The position numbers and the translations under genes were made by a program. Under the pieces are notes generated by a model, which searched no databases, had not been told where the DNA came from, and saw nothing but the letters and a program-made list of their open reading frames with translations. 64,000 bases of DNA. It comes from an uncultured Erysipelotrichaceae bacterium. Its GTDB lineage: Bacteria; Bacillota_I; Bacilli_A; RF39; UBA660. Below, one piece after another: positions 56,152 to 64,000 of the stretch (the stretch's first letter is position 1; each line of letters begins with the position of its first letter). The stretch is from NCBI GenBank assembly GCA_902775285.1, contig CACYLI010000002.1, forward strand, positions 18,756 through 82,755, written 5' to 3'.

Positions 56152-58053
56152 ATGAATATAGGAGTTATATCAAAAACAAAAAAAATAGACTATGAAGAAT
56201 TACCAAATAACACTTATATAATATTCTATGTAAAAGAAAAAAAGTGTCATCAAGATTATTTATATAGTATTATGGATTATTTTAAAATAAATGATTGTAA
56301 AAAAATAGTAATGCCTAAAGATATAGAAATGATTTTAGAAAAAAATAATTATAATAAAATGACAATCTATAATGATTTTTCAAAAATTCATGCTTTATCT
56401 ACTAATAAAAAAATTATTACATATAATTTTTCACTAAAATCTAATACTACAATTTCATTTGAAAAAGCCGCAAGTTTTAGAAAAGATTCTTCACCAGATG
56501 AAACTATTAAAAAAATTAAAGGGATTTTAAAAAGAGAACAATATATAGTTAAAGAAAAGGGATTAAGAAAAAGTTTAAAAGGTTCATATTCTATCAGATT
56601 AGAATTAGATAATGGAAAAGGCGCAAATGGAAAAGGTACATCTTTAAAATTAGCTAAAGCTTCAGCATATGCTGAATTAATGGAAAGAATCCAAAGTAAT
56701 ATGTTAATTAAAAAACGTATTTCAACACATAATATTGATAAATGTAATAAAATATATGATTCTTTATTATATAAAGCATCAGATGAATATAAAAAAGATT
56801 TTTTTAGTTTAGATAATATTTATTTTAATGTTACAAATTCACAAAATATAAAAAAGAATACTATAGAAAATATTCCAATGAATGCTATCAGTAGTTTTTG
56901 TCATACAAATGGTCTTGCATCTGGAAATACATTTGAAGAAGCAATTAATCAAGGAATATTTGAAATTTTAGAAAGATTTTGTTATCAAGAATGTTTAAAA
57001 GGAAATAATTCTATTAAAAACATAGATGTATCAAAATACCCACTTACAAAAAATAATAGAAAATTATTAAATAATTTAAAAAAGAAAGGTTTTAGTTATT
57101 ATATTAAAGATTGTTCATTGGGCAAATATCCTGTAGTTGGATTTCTATTATTTAATAAAAACAAAGATAAATATTCTTTTACAATTGGATCAGACATTTC
57201 TTTTAATATAGCACTTTCAAGATGTATAACAGAAATGATGCAAGGAGTTAATTTTAAAGAACTAGAAAGAAAAATGACTCCTAATATAACATTAGAAATA
57301 TTAGAAAAAAAGTATGATAATTCTTTCAAATCATACAATTGGTTAAAATGTTTTAATAATAATAATGGATATTTAACAAATAACTTTTTTTGTAGTGATT
57401 ATATTCCAATTAATAAATTACATTTTAAAGATTATCTAACTACAAATAAAGAAGTATTATCATATTTAAAATTAATAATAAATGAAGATATATATGTTAT
57501 TAATTATAATAAATTAGGATTTGATACTTACAGAATTTACATACCTTATATGACAAGTGTTGATTGTTATGATATTGAAGATTTAATAATAAATAAAAAT
57601 TATAATAAATTAAAACATATTTATACTAATATATTAAATGTATCAAATAGTGAAATATCGTATTTTACAGATGTATTTTTAAAAATAAGTAAAAGTATTA
57701 AATACGAAGAATTAATTAAGCCATCAGACTTATTTCATGTAAATGAAATAAGTGATTATTATAAATTAGATTTTACTAGTTTGTTAATAGTTCTTAGTAA
57801 TTTGTGTTCAAAAACTGATGAATTAAAAGAATATCTTAATTATAAAATTAAAAATATACCAATAAATGATAAAAAAGAATTAGTTTATAAAATAATTGTA
57901 AATTATTTAGAAAATAAAAAATATTACAATGTAGAAGATTATAATATTTATAATTATATAAAAAATATTTTTGATAATTCAAAATCATATTTAATATCTT
58001 TAAACCCTATAGCTAATAAAAATGAATCTATAATATATAATAAAAAAGCCTAA
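56152..58053 (+). CDS. YcaO-domain protein of a RiPP cluster
   Basis: 633 residues. The YcaO core is seen in the nucleotide-binding motifs: NGKG (159-164 region), SAYAELMERIQ (171-181), TNGLASGNTFEEAINQGIFEILERF (252-276, two blocks) and SDISFNIALSRCITEMMQG (347-365). YcaO enzymes use ATP to activate amide carbonyls, making azolines, amidines or thioamides in peptides. Residues 1-125 are unlike YcaO and may serve as the partner/recognition part, since no separate E1-like or TfuA gene is visible. It lacks the C-terminal Pro-rich end of azoline-forming members. It is transcribed towards the peptide gene, on the opposite strand. Confidence 0.85.
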   Translation: MNIGVISKTKKIDYEELPNNTYIIFYVKEKKCHQDYLYSIMDYFKINDCKKIVMPKDIEMILEKNNYNKMTIYNDFSKIHALSTNKKIITYNFSLKSNTTISFEKAASFRKDSSPDETIKKIKGILKREQYIVKEKGLRKSLKGSYSIRLELDNGKGANGKGTSLKLAKASAYAELMERIQSNMLIKKRISTHNIDKCNKIYDSLLYKASDEYKKDFFSLDNIYFNVTNSQNIKKNTIENIPMNAISSFCHTNGLASGNTFEEAINQGIFEILERFCYQECLKGNNSIKNIDVSKYPLTKNNRKLLNNLKKKGFSYYIKDCSLGKYPVVGFLLFNKNKDKYSFTIGSDISFNIALSRCITEMMQGVNFKELERKMTPNITLEILEKKYDNSFKSYNWLKCFNNNNGYLTNNFFCSDYIPINKLHFKDYLTTNKEVLSYLKLIINEDIYVINYNKLGFDTYRIYIPYMTSVDCYDIEDLIINKNYNKLKHIYTNILNVSNSEISYFTDVFLKISKSIKYEELIKPSDLFHVNEISDYYKLDFTSLLIVLSNLCSKTDELKEYLNYKIKNIPINDKKELVYKIIVNYLENKKYYNVEDYNIYNYIKNIFDNSKSYLISLNPIANKNESIIYNKKA

Positions 58054-58064
58054 AAGGCTTTTTT
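58042..58064. terminator. Bidirectional terminator between YcaO and precursor peptide genes
   Basis: Hairpin AAAAAAGCC-TAAAA-GGCTTTTTT works on both strands; it overlaps the YcaO stop and lies 25 bases after the peptide stop. Confidence 0.85.
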
Positions 58065-58088
58065 TATTTAACTAAACAAATGATAATG

Positions 58089-58211
58089 TTAACAGCAATC
58101 TGAACAATTACCATTTCCAGCCATAGACATAGATAATGTTTTATTTACATTATTTAAATTAATTAAAACATTCTTATCTTTTCCAAATAACTTCTTTAGA
58201 AATTTAATCAT
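58089..58211 (-). CDS. Candidate RiPP precursor peptide with Cys-rich C-terminus
   Basis: 40 residues, with ribosome site GGGTGGTGAT before the ATG. A basic N-terminus (MIKFLKKLFGKDKN) and a Leu/Asn-rich middle (VLINLNNVNKTLS) form a leader-like part. The end MSMAGNGNCSDCC has three Cys and Ser/Gly/Asn typical of a modified core. It is the last gene of the operon with the PEP-synthase-like and radical SAM genes, 36 bases after the former, and a terminator follows. No homologue is recalled. Confidence 0.72.
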   Translation of the reverse strand: MIKFLKKLFGKDKNVLINLNNVNKTLSMSMAGNGNCSDCC

Positions 58212-58247
58212 ATTATCACCACCCTTTCTATATATACTTTATATTTT

Positions 58248-59945
58248 TCATCTTGATAAAATCTTAATATTACCACTATTACCATTTACTTCAATATTTT
58301 CACAATTATTTATTAATTCTTCAAGTAAATCTTCTCCTATTCCGGTAACACAAGGAATTCCTAACTCTCTACATACAATTGCAGTATGGCAAAGAAAACC
58401 ACCATATGCTGTAACAGCGCCTTTAGAATTCATTAAATGTGGTAACCAATTAGGATCAGTCATCATTGCTAACAAAATTTTATTAGGTATAATTTCATCA
58501 CTAGGTGAATCCAAATATCTACCTTCACCTGATATCACACCAGGAGCTGCTGGAATTCCAAATAATCCCTCTCCCTCTGATTTACCATATTCGTCACTTA
58601 TATTAACTTTTTTAGTTACAGGTCTAAATTGTAGCATTACTAATTCATTATCTAAAATCATCCACTCAAAATCTGCATTAGTACATACTTTTTTCTGATA
58701 TTCAATCATTTTACTTCCTACTGTTTGATTTCCTATTTTTAATGGATTATCACATTTATTAGCAGTCCATATCTCAGAATGTGGTGTACTTGAACCCGAA
58801 ACCAATTTTTCACCATTTCCATTAACCCATTCTAATATACCTGAATCATCAGAATTTCCAATCCATACACCTGCATATGTAGGTTCTTTAAATGATTGAA
58901 TAACAACAGCCATATGTGGTTCTTCTAAACCATTAACTTGAATATATTCTTTTAAACGATGATTATTAATTGAATTCTTAACTTTAGTAATGTTTTCTAG
59001 TATATCTTTAAAAGACACATTCAAATATGAATCGAACATTCCAGCAAAAGAATTCTTTTCTCCATCTTCTATATCTGCAGAACTTCTTACTGAATAATAA
59101 TCATAATTTTTATTTAGTATTTTCAAATCTTCTTGACTGACTTCTATACCTGTAGGAATAACCATAGTAAATGGAACTTTAATACCTTTACTATTTAAAA
59201 CTGATAATCCATACATTTTTCCACCAATATATTTAACTACAAATTTTTTTATATATAATTCAGTTAAAATACTACAAGTATCTAAATCTAAAATTTTTCT
59301 TTTAGAAAGTGAATCAAACAATCTTTTTCTAAGTGCATATTGTTCTAATGAGAATGAATCCATTGTATTATCATTACAATAATCTTGTTGCAATTTTTCT
59401 AAATATTCACCAAATCCTTCATCAAAAAAATGATGTTGTTTATCTTGCCACTGTTTTAGTATAATATATTTCTTTAGTAAATCATCAGAAATATCTAATT
59501 TCTCATTATTAAGTTTTGCAATTTCTTTAGTATCAATAGATAAATATGCTCTATCAATTTGAGAAATAATATTTAAATAATCATTATGATATTTTTTTTG
59601 AATTTCTTTTACTATATTATCGCTGAATAATGAGTGTTCATCCATACTTTCTAAAAAGTAAAAATATGCAAGTGATCTTAATGCCAAAAATATTTTATCT
59701 TCTTTTGATATAGCTTTTTTTGATTTTTCATAAAATTCTATAGTATTTTTTCTAATATCATTAAATACATTATTTAATTCATCAGAAGTTATCTTTTTGC
59801 TTAGAATATTAATATATTTTAAAATATCTATTTCAAATGTTTCATCATCAATTACTTCAAACATTAATCTACTTCTAAATGCTTTATTTGTTATCATATT
59901 CTCTAAAACATTTTTAAAATTTTTGAAATCTTCTAATTTAATCAT
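58248..59945 (-). CDS. PEP-synthase/rifampin-phosphotransferase-like enzyme
   Basis: 565 residues from the ATG at 59945; the GTG nine bases earlier is in the ribosome site AAAGGTG. Residues 1-230 are helical and unassigned. About 235-450 is a PPDK_N-type ATP-grasp region (YSVRSSADIEDGEKNSFAGM, VVIQSF, LVMLQFRPVTK). About 465-565 is the swivelling phosphohistidine domain with GGFLCHTAIVCRELGIPCVTG, broken here across His near 520. The PEP-binding barrel of true PEP synthase is absent, as in rifampin phosphotransferase. Such enzymes pass the beta-phosphate of ATP through His to an acceptor, giving AMP and phosphate. The acceptor here may be the peptide. It overlaps the radical SAM gene by eight bases. 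Confidence 0.82.
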   Translation of the reverse strand: MIKLEDFKNFKNVLENMITNKAFRSRLMFEVIDDETFEIDILKYINILSKKITSDELNNVFNDIRKNTIEFYEKSKKAISKEDKIFLALRSLAYFYFLESMDEHSLFSDNIVKEIQKKYHNDYLNIISQIDRAYLSIDTKEIAKLNNEKLDISDDLLKKYIILKQWQDKQHHFFDEGFGEYLEKLQQDYCNDNTMDSFSLEQYALRKRLFDSLSKRKILDLDTCSILTELYIKKFVVKYIGGKMYGLSVLNSKGIKVPFTMVIPTGIEVSQEDLKILNKNYDYYSVRSSADIEDGEKNSFAGMFDSYLNVSFKDILENITKVKNSINNHRLKEYIQVNGLEEPHMAVVIQSFKEPTYAGVWIGNSDDSGILEWVNGNGEKLVSGSSTPHSEIWTANKCDNPLKIGNQTVGSKMIEYQKKVCTNADFEWMILDNELVMLQFRPVTKKVNISDEYGKSEGEGLFGIPAAPGVISGEGRYLDSPSDEIIPNKILLAMMTDPNWLPHLMNSKGAVTAYGGFLCHTAIVCRELGIPCVTGIGEDLLEELINNCENIEVNGNSGNIKILSR

Positions 59946-61122
59946 TTTTTTCACCTTTCATCCCCTGTTTTATAGCCAAGCACACTCTATCAGTATTTTG
60001 TTCAGATAGTTTCTTTAAAAATTTAAATCTATTAACATTATCCCATATTTCTTTTAAATCATTTTTATTTAAATCTCCTAAATAACTATCTTTAATAAAT
60101 GGGCAACAGTATACTTTTCCATTTGGATCAATTGTTACTCTTGCAACACCGGCAGTACATTTCCAATTATCATTACCAATATAATTTTTCTTTCCTTTAC
60201 TAAATGTATATACCTTTCTTGCTCCATCACTATCTGGTACTTCAGAATAATATATGAATCCAAATTCAGGATGACTTTTGTATAAATCATTAATTTTCTC
60301 TTTTAATGATATTTGTTCTTCAAAAGAAATTTTTAAATCTTTGCTAGCATTTCCTTGAACAATCAAATTAGATAATTGAACATCTTTAACACCCATTGTC
60401 TTTAATAAAGTAACCATATCTATTATATCACAATAATTTATTTTATTAATAACTGTATTAGTTACAACAGTATATCCTTTATCAATTGCATATCTAATAT
60501 TTTCAATAGTTTTGTCAAAAGTATTTTTTCCTCTTATTTTTTCATGAGTTTCTTTTAAACCATCTACACTAACATAAAATAATATTAAATTCTTATTTGA
60601 AATAGATAAATCAATTTTATCCAATAAATTCCTCAATAATATTGCATTAGTAAATATATCTACTTTAATTCCATTATCTATAAATTTTTTTATTATATTT
60701 TCAACGCCTTTGTATGTTAAGCATTCTCCGCCAGATAAAGTTACTTCCATTACATTTGAATCTACTATCATATCAGCGATATTTATTGCTGTTTCATATG
60801 GTAATTCAAAGCCATCTAATTTTCCTAAATAACAATGTTTACATGTTAAATTACATTTATTAGTTAGTTTCCATTGAACTTTAATAGGTGTTTCTAGTTT
60901 TAAATTATTTTCATAATAATCTTTTGACATTAACTTATCTTCTATTTCTTTATATAGAATTTTTAGTTCTTTTTTGTTATAACCTGTCTCTTGTTGTACT
61001 TTTTTTATGTCATTTTGACTATCAAATAAATCAAGTAATTTAAATGTTAAATCATTTATTACATAATATTTGTCATTCCAAAAAACTAAATATCTATCAT
61101 TTCCTATTTTTCTTTTTAACAT
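59938..61122 (-). CDS. Radical SAM/SPASM-like peptide maturase with N-terminal recognition domain
   Basis: 394 residues from the ATG at 61122 (AGGAGG nine bases upstream; GTG at 61131 rejected). Residues about 10-65 resemble a PqqD-like RiPP recognition element (RYLVFWNDKYYVINDLTF). The radical SAM cluster motif is CNLTCKHC (Cys90, 94, 97), with GGECL following. The C-terminal part has SPASM-like Cys (WKCTAG, VYCCPF, RVCLA) but fewer than a full set. Such enzymes form C-C or thioether bonds on precursor peptides. It lies one base after the previous radical SAM gene and overlaps the next by eight bases. Confidence 0.88.
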   Translation of the reverse strand: MLKRKIGNDRYLVFWNDKYYVINDLTFKLLDLFDSQNDIKKVQQETGYNKKELKILYKEIEDKLMSKDYYENNLKLETPIKVQWKLTNKCNLTCKHCYLGKLDGFELPYETAINIADMIVDSNVMEVTLSGGECLTYKGVENIIKKFIDNGIKVDIFTNAILLRNLLDKIDLSISNKNLILFYVSVDGLKETHEKIRGKNTFDKTIENIRYAIDKGYTVVTNTVINKINYCDIIDMVTLLKTMGVKDVQLSNLIVQGNASKDLKISFEEQISLKEKINDLYKSHPEFGFIYYSEVPDSDGARKVYTFSKGKKNYIGNDNWKCTAGVARVTIDPNGKVYCCPFIKDSYLGDLNKNDLKEIWDNVNRFKFLKKLSEQNTDRVCLAIKQGMKGEKND

Positions 61123-61123
61123 T

Positions 61124-62347
61124 TTAATCACCCTCCTTTAATACTCCATCTTTATACAATGCAACTATAAAATCTTTATGTTTTTCAAATTGTTCTAATT
61201 CTTCTCCGGCATTAATTTTTTCTATTATTTTAATAGCTTCATCATTATATTTTCTAGATGGAAAAGATAAACTAATATAATCTTTTTTTTCTTTTCTTAA
61301 TATTGATATATTAACTTTCATTTTTTTATTCTTTATTTTATTCCAAATTTTATCAATTTCCATTTTAACAATATAATCATTTATTTCATTTAATTCTTTT
61401 CCCAATTCTATTTTACAACCGCATCTACATCTTGCTAAATTTCTACATACCTTACAATATTCAGGAATCCATCTCATTTTTCTATAATCTTTTAAGTATG
61501 AGTAATTCCATATTTTTTTAATACTATTATTTTTGACATTACCAATAACATTTGTTGAACTAGGGCATATTTTTAAATTACCATTATAATCGATACTACC
61601 AAACAAATACCCAGCACCACATCCGTGTGTTAAATATAAGTATTTTTCTTCTATAGTACATGGAACTATACAATCATTTATAGAAAAATCATATCCTTCA
61701 TTTTTTAATATATCTAAATTCTTTACAAACAAATTAATATCTATGTAACAATTATTATCTTTACCTTCACCAATATTGTTATATTTAGAAAAAGAAATAG
61801 GTATATCTTTTTTCTTTCCATATTCTAAAATATATTTCATTACATTTATATCTTGATTATCACTAATAACTGTATAATTAATTTTAACATTTGTAATTTT
61901 TTTTACTAATTCAATATTAGATAACACTTTATCATAACAATTTGAATCAGTTAATTTATTATGTATTTTTTTACTACCATGAAGAGAAATACAGACACAC
62001 ATTATTTTATCTAAAATATGCTGAAATTTATCTAATAATATACCATTCGTTAAAACTGTTTGTCTGATTCCTAATTTATTTGCATATTCTACAATTTCCT
62101 CAAAATTAGGATGAAGTAATGGTTCACCACCAGTATAATAAACATCATATACACCTATACTTTTTAGTTCATCTAAAATATGTTTAATCATATCTAAATC
62201 AATATATTCATTGCTCTTATTTGATACAGAACAGAATTTACATCTTAAATTACAACTATTATTTAATTCTAAATAAAAGTATAAAGGTATATCAATAGTA
62301 TCTAAAGATATATTTTGATTATAGCCAACACTCTCATACTTTATCAT
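61124..62347 (-). CDS. Radical SAM/SPASM peptide maturase
   Basis: 407 residues. The N-terminal SAM-cluster motif is CNLRCKFC (Cys32, 36, 39), followed by YYTGGEPLLHP. The SPASM region is rich in Cys: HGCGAG, KICPSS and the cluster YCKVCRNLARCRCGC. The last 65 residues (ISILRKEKKDYISLSF...FIVALYKDGVLKEGD) have the strand-strand-helix look of a PqqD-like recognition domain; this is tentative. The start overlaps the stop of the 45-residue peptide gene (ATGA), and the end is one base from the second maturase. Confidence 0.88.
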   Translation of the reverse strand: MIKYESVGYNQNISLDTIDIPLYFYLELNNSCNLRCKFCSVSNKSNEYIDLDMIKHILDELKSIGVYDVYYTGGEPLLHPNFEEIVEYANKLGIRQTVLTNGILLDKFQHILDKIMCVCISLHGSKKIHNKLTDSNCYDKVLSNIELVKKITNVKINYTVISDNQDINVMKYILEYGKKKDIPISFSKYNNIGEGKDNNCYIDINLFVKNLDILKNEGYDFSINDCIVPCTIEEKYLYLTHGCGAGYLFGSIDYNGNLKICPSSTNVIGNVKNNSIKKIWNYSYLKDYRKMRWIPEYCKVCRNLARCRCGCKIELGKELNEINDYIVKMEIDKIWNKIKNKKMKVNISILRKEKKDYISLSFPSRKYNDEAIKIIEKINAGEELEQFEKHKDFIVALYKDGVLKEGD

Positions 62348-62481
62348 TTTGTTTTTTCCTTAATTTTTTTATCTACTTGAACAATTCTACATTGAGTCAT
62401 TTCTGGTTTAAGTTCTTTTAAATATATTTTTGATTTTATGTTTTTTTTGTTCATTGGTTTTAATAATGATTTTATATTCAT
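62344..62481 (-). CDS. Second candidate precursor peptide (45 residues)
   Basis: The ATG follows the stop of the B12-type radical SAM gene directly; AGGAG lies ten bases upstream. The stop TGA overlaps the next ATG. It reads MNIKSLLKPMNKKN, then IKSKIYLKELKPEMT, then QCRIVQVDKKIKEKTK. Its N-terminus lines up with the 40-residue peptide (MxIKxLLKxxxxKxN). It has one Cys. It could be a second substrate, or a small helper protein for the maturases. Confidence 0.62.
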   Translation of the reverse strand: MNIKSLLKPMNKKNIKSKIYLKELKPEMTQCRIVQVDKKIKEKTK

Positions 62482-64000
62482 TTAAACATCACTCCTATAA
62501 TTTAAACTATAATAATTTCTATCTAAATACATATACTCAGAACGATATAATATTTTTTGCCTATTACTTACAAATCTTTTTATTTTTTTTGTATTATTAA
62601 ATTTATCTATAATATTTATATATGTAGAATATTTATCATTTGTAGTCCGATAAATTAAATTCAAATCTTTTTCTTCATCTAAATTACTTAAATTTACAAG
62701 TTTTGAGTTTCTCATATAACTAAATATACTTAATCCAAAAGTATCCAAATATTTAAATTTCTTAATAAATTTTAATGTTCTCTTTATATTTAATATGTTT
62801 TCTGTAGGATAACCAATCATAAATGTTGCTGATATTGAAATACCTGAATTATAAAAATTTTTCATGGTAGACTTTGCAACTTTTAAATCTATTCCTTTAT
62901 TCATATCTTTTAAAATACTTTTATTATAAGATTCTATACCAAATGATATTTCTCTACATCCACTTTCATATAAAACTTTTGCAAAATTTTTATCTGTATA
63001 TTTATTATCAATTCTAGTTTCTACCATCCATTTTATTTTAATATTATTGTTTATCAAATAATCAGCTAACTTCATTAGAATATCTGGGTGAACACACTCA
63101 TCAATAAAATATACAGCTTCAATATGTTCATTATTATATAATTCTTTTAAATATGAAAATATTTTATTAATATTATATGTACTATATCCATTATAATAAT
63201 AATATCTAGAACAAAACATACACTTTGAATGATAACATCCATAATTTAATGTTAGTGGAATCAACTTTAAGTTTGATAAATATTTATTAAGATTCAAATC
63301 ACTAAAATCAGGTATATATTTATTCTTATAAAAGCAGTCATTTTGTTTGTTAAATTTATATATTATCTTATTATTCTTTCTATATATAATATTATTTATA
63401 TTTGATACTTTTTTATTTTGAAATAATTTAATCATTTCTACAACATTATTATAATTTCCAAACAATGTCATTCCATCTATATATATACATTTTTGCATTA
63501 TTTCATTCAAGTTTTTATTTATATGTGTTATATAATCCCCGCCTAGAATAATTTTTATATTATTACTCTTAGATTTTAAATGTTTAGAAAATCTTAATGC
63601 ATAATTTAATTGAAATGGATATTGAATAGATAAATAAATAATATCACCATCATTTAGTTTATGAGTATTTTCTAATACTTTATCAAATATAGTATTTTTT
63701 TCATCAAAAGCAAGTTCTATTGTATCATCAACTGTAAGTATTTTTTTTGAAAAATCAATTCCTCTTCTTCCCCATTTAATATTATAATACTTGCTAAGTA
63801 TTTCTAAATATTTTTGTATTTGTTCATTAGCAGAAACAATTTTATCTGTATCAATCAATTTAGTTTGCATTTGTTTTACAGCTTTTTCAATGTTATCTAC
63901 AATATTTTTATCACTTTCACTTAATGAAAGATAATATTGTAAACTTATTTCTTTAATATATTCTTTTTTAAAACAATATTCTAAAAATCTTGATGACAAA
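62482..64000 (-). CDS. B12-binding-type radical SAM enzyme (5' end off window)
   Basis: At least 505 codons remain open to the edge; the only in-window start near it is a TTG at 63999, so the gene probably begins beyond 64000. An N-terminal Rossmann-like part (DIIYLSIQYPFQLNYALRFSKHLK, then IILGGDYIT, as two blocks) fits a cobalamin-binding domain. The SAM motif is CYHSKCMFC, spaced CX4CX2C (Cys255, 260, 263 counted from the TTG). Later segments YFIDECVHPDIL, REISFGIESYN and ATFMIGYPTE are typical of B12-radical SAM enzymes. Many such enzymes methylate unreactive carbons in natural products. Confidence 0.85.
   Translation of the reverse strand, partial: LSSRFLEYCFKKEYIKEISLQYYLSLSESDKNIVDNIEKAVKQMQTKLIDTDKIVSANEQIQKYLEILSKYYNIKWGRRGIDFSKKILTVDDTIELAFDEKNTIFDKVLENTHKLNDGDIIYLSIQYPFQLNYALRFSKHLKSKSNNIKIILGGDYITHINKNLNEIMQKCIYIDGMTLFGNYNNVVEMIKLFQNKKVSNINNIIYRKNNKIIYKFNKQNDCFYKNKYIPDFSDLNLNKYLSNLKLIPLTLNYGCYHSKCMFCSRYYYYNGYSTYNINKIFSYLKELYNNEHIEAVYFIDECVHPDILMKLADYLINNNIKIKWMVETRIDNKYTDKNFAKVLYESGCREISFGIESYNKSILKDMNKGIDLKVAKSTMKNFYNSGISISATFMIGYPTENILNIKRTLKFIKKFKYLDTFGLSIFSYMRNSKLVNLSNLDEEKDLNLIYRTTNDKYSTYINIIDKFNNTKKIKRFVSNRQKILYRSEYMYLDRNYYSLNYRSDV

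Larger units (their letters stand above)
53246..64000 (-). mobile_element. Integrated element carrying a RiPP-type gene cluster (right end beyond window)
   Basis: The span starts at the junction in dacA. It holds the recombinase and its small upstream gene, an S51 peptidase, a YcaO protein, two precursor-like peptides, a PEP-synthase-like enzyme and three radical SAM enzymes. The genes look even more AT-rich than the chromosome to the left. The missing 5' dacA segment is not found anywhere in this stretch, so the element extends past position 64000. That all genes up to the edge belong to one element is inference. Confidence 0.7.

Noticed and set aside
21285..61131. Upstream in-frame GTG or TTG starts for ffh, spoVS, the 57-residue membrane protein, the PEP-synthase-like gene and others
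   Set aside because: In each case the GTG or TTG falls inside or at the edge of the GGTGA/AGGAGG ribosome site, and an ATG at normal distance follows.
50152..62347. Use of the Mycoplasma code (TGA = Trp), suggested by the in-frame TGA at 51567
   Set aside because: TGA must be a stop at 50152-50154 and 62344-62346, where it overlaps start codons in ATGA, and at 13318-13320. Trp codons in the core genes read as TGG.
1..64000. CRISPR array or insertion-sequence transposase
   Set aside because: No short direct repeats with regular spacers and no transposase-like protein were seen.

Overview
The window is one AT-rich bacterial chromosome segment, read almost entirely on the minus strand. It has Bacillota-type Shine-Dalgarno sites (AGGAGG or GGTGA types) and a Bacillus-like gene order (rplJ, rplL, an ybxB-type rRNA methyltransferase, rpoB, rpoC). 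Other Bacillota markers are cdaA-cdaR, ffh, recD2, rseP, cdsA, spoVS, a SpoIIAA-like/sigma pair and a type VIIb-like secretion locus. TGA acts as a stop: the ATGA overlaps at 50152-50155 and 62344-62347 need it, so the Mycoplasma code is not used. An uncultured, host-associated Bacilli/RF39-type (Tenericutes-like) organism fits best; that placement is inference.

Layout. 1-20.8 kb is a type VII-like locus: a YukD/EsaB-like ubiquitin fold protein, an EssC-like FtsK/SpoIIIE ATPase, a 205-residue protein with two WXG-like motifs, an alpha/beta hydrolase, two small unknowns, and a giant protein (more than 4,431 residues, running off the left edge). The giant has an N-terminal zinc ribbon, about seven degenerate repeats, a hydrophobic segment, coiled coils and a transglutaminase-like Cys-His-Asp triad near its visible end. 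20.9-27.1 kb holds VanZ-like, Nudix and CotD-like genes, an operon of a von Willebrand factor A/solute-binding lipoprotein, an XpaC-like membrane protein and a second binding protein, then ffh. 27.2-36.3 kb is the core rpoC-rpoB-rsmC-rplL-rplJ block with an L10 leader and promoter. 36.4-50.5 kb is mostly housekeeping (c-di-AMP synthesis, SpoVS, AI-2E-type exporter, RecD2, tRNA-Arg, RseP, CdsA), plus a degenerate Fic-like gene and an overlapping STAS/sigma-factor pair with no anti-sigma kinase gene. 50.5-52.4 kb has a secreted-protein gene broken by one in-frame TGA and an FNT-family transporter.

From about 53.25 kb to the right edge lies an integrated element. A large serine recombinase has inserted at the SxN-motif codons of a D-alanyl-D-alanine carboxypeptidase gene, and only the 3' part of that gene is left in the window. 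The element carries what reads as an uncharacterised RiPP (ribosomally made, modified peptide) cluster: a divergent YcaO protein, two SPASM-type radical SAM enzymes with PqqD-like recognition segments, a B12-binding-type radical SAM enzyme, a small PEP-synthase-like phosphotransferase, an S51 peptidase, and two short precursor-like peptides of 40 and 45 residues that share an N-terminal pattern. One ends in a Cys-rich tail (GNGNCSDCC). No exporter or immunity gene is visible; these and the 5' end of the carboxypeptidase gene would lie beyond position 64000.

The type VII locus is split into several transcription units. Terminators separate them, and four units have near-identical TTGAAA-N17 promoters, so the secreted parts can be expressed apart from the machine.
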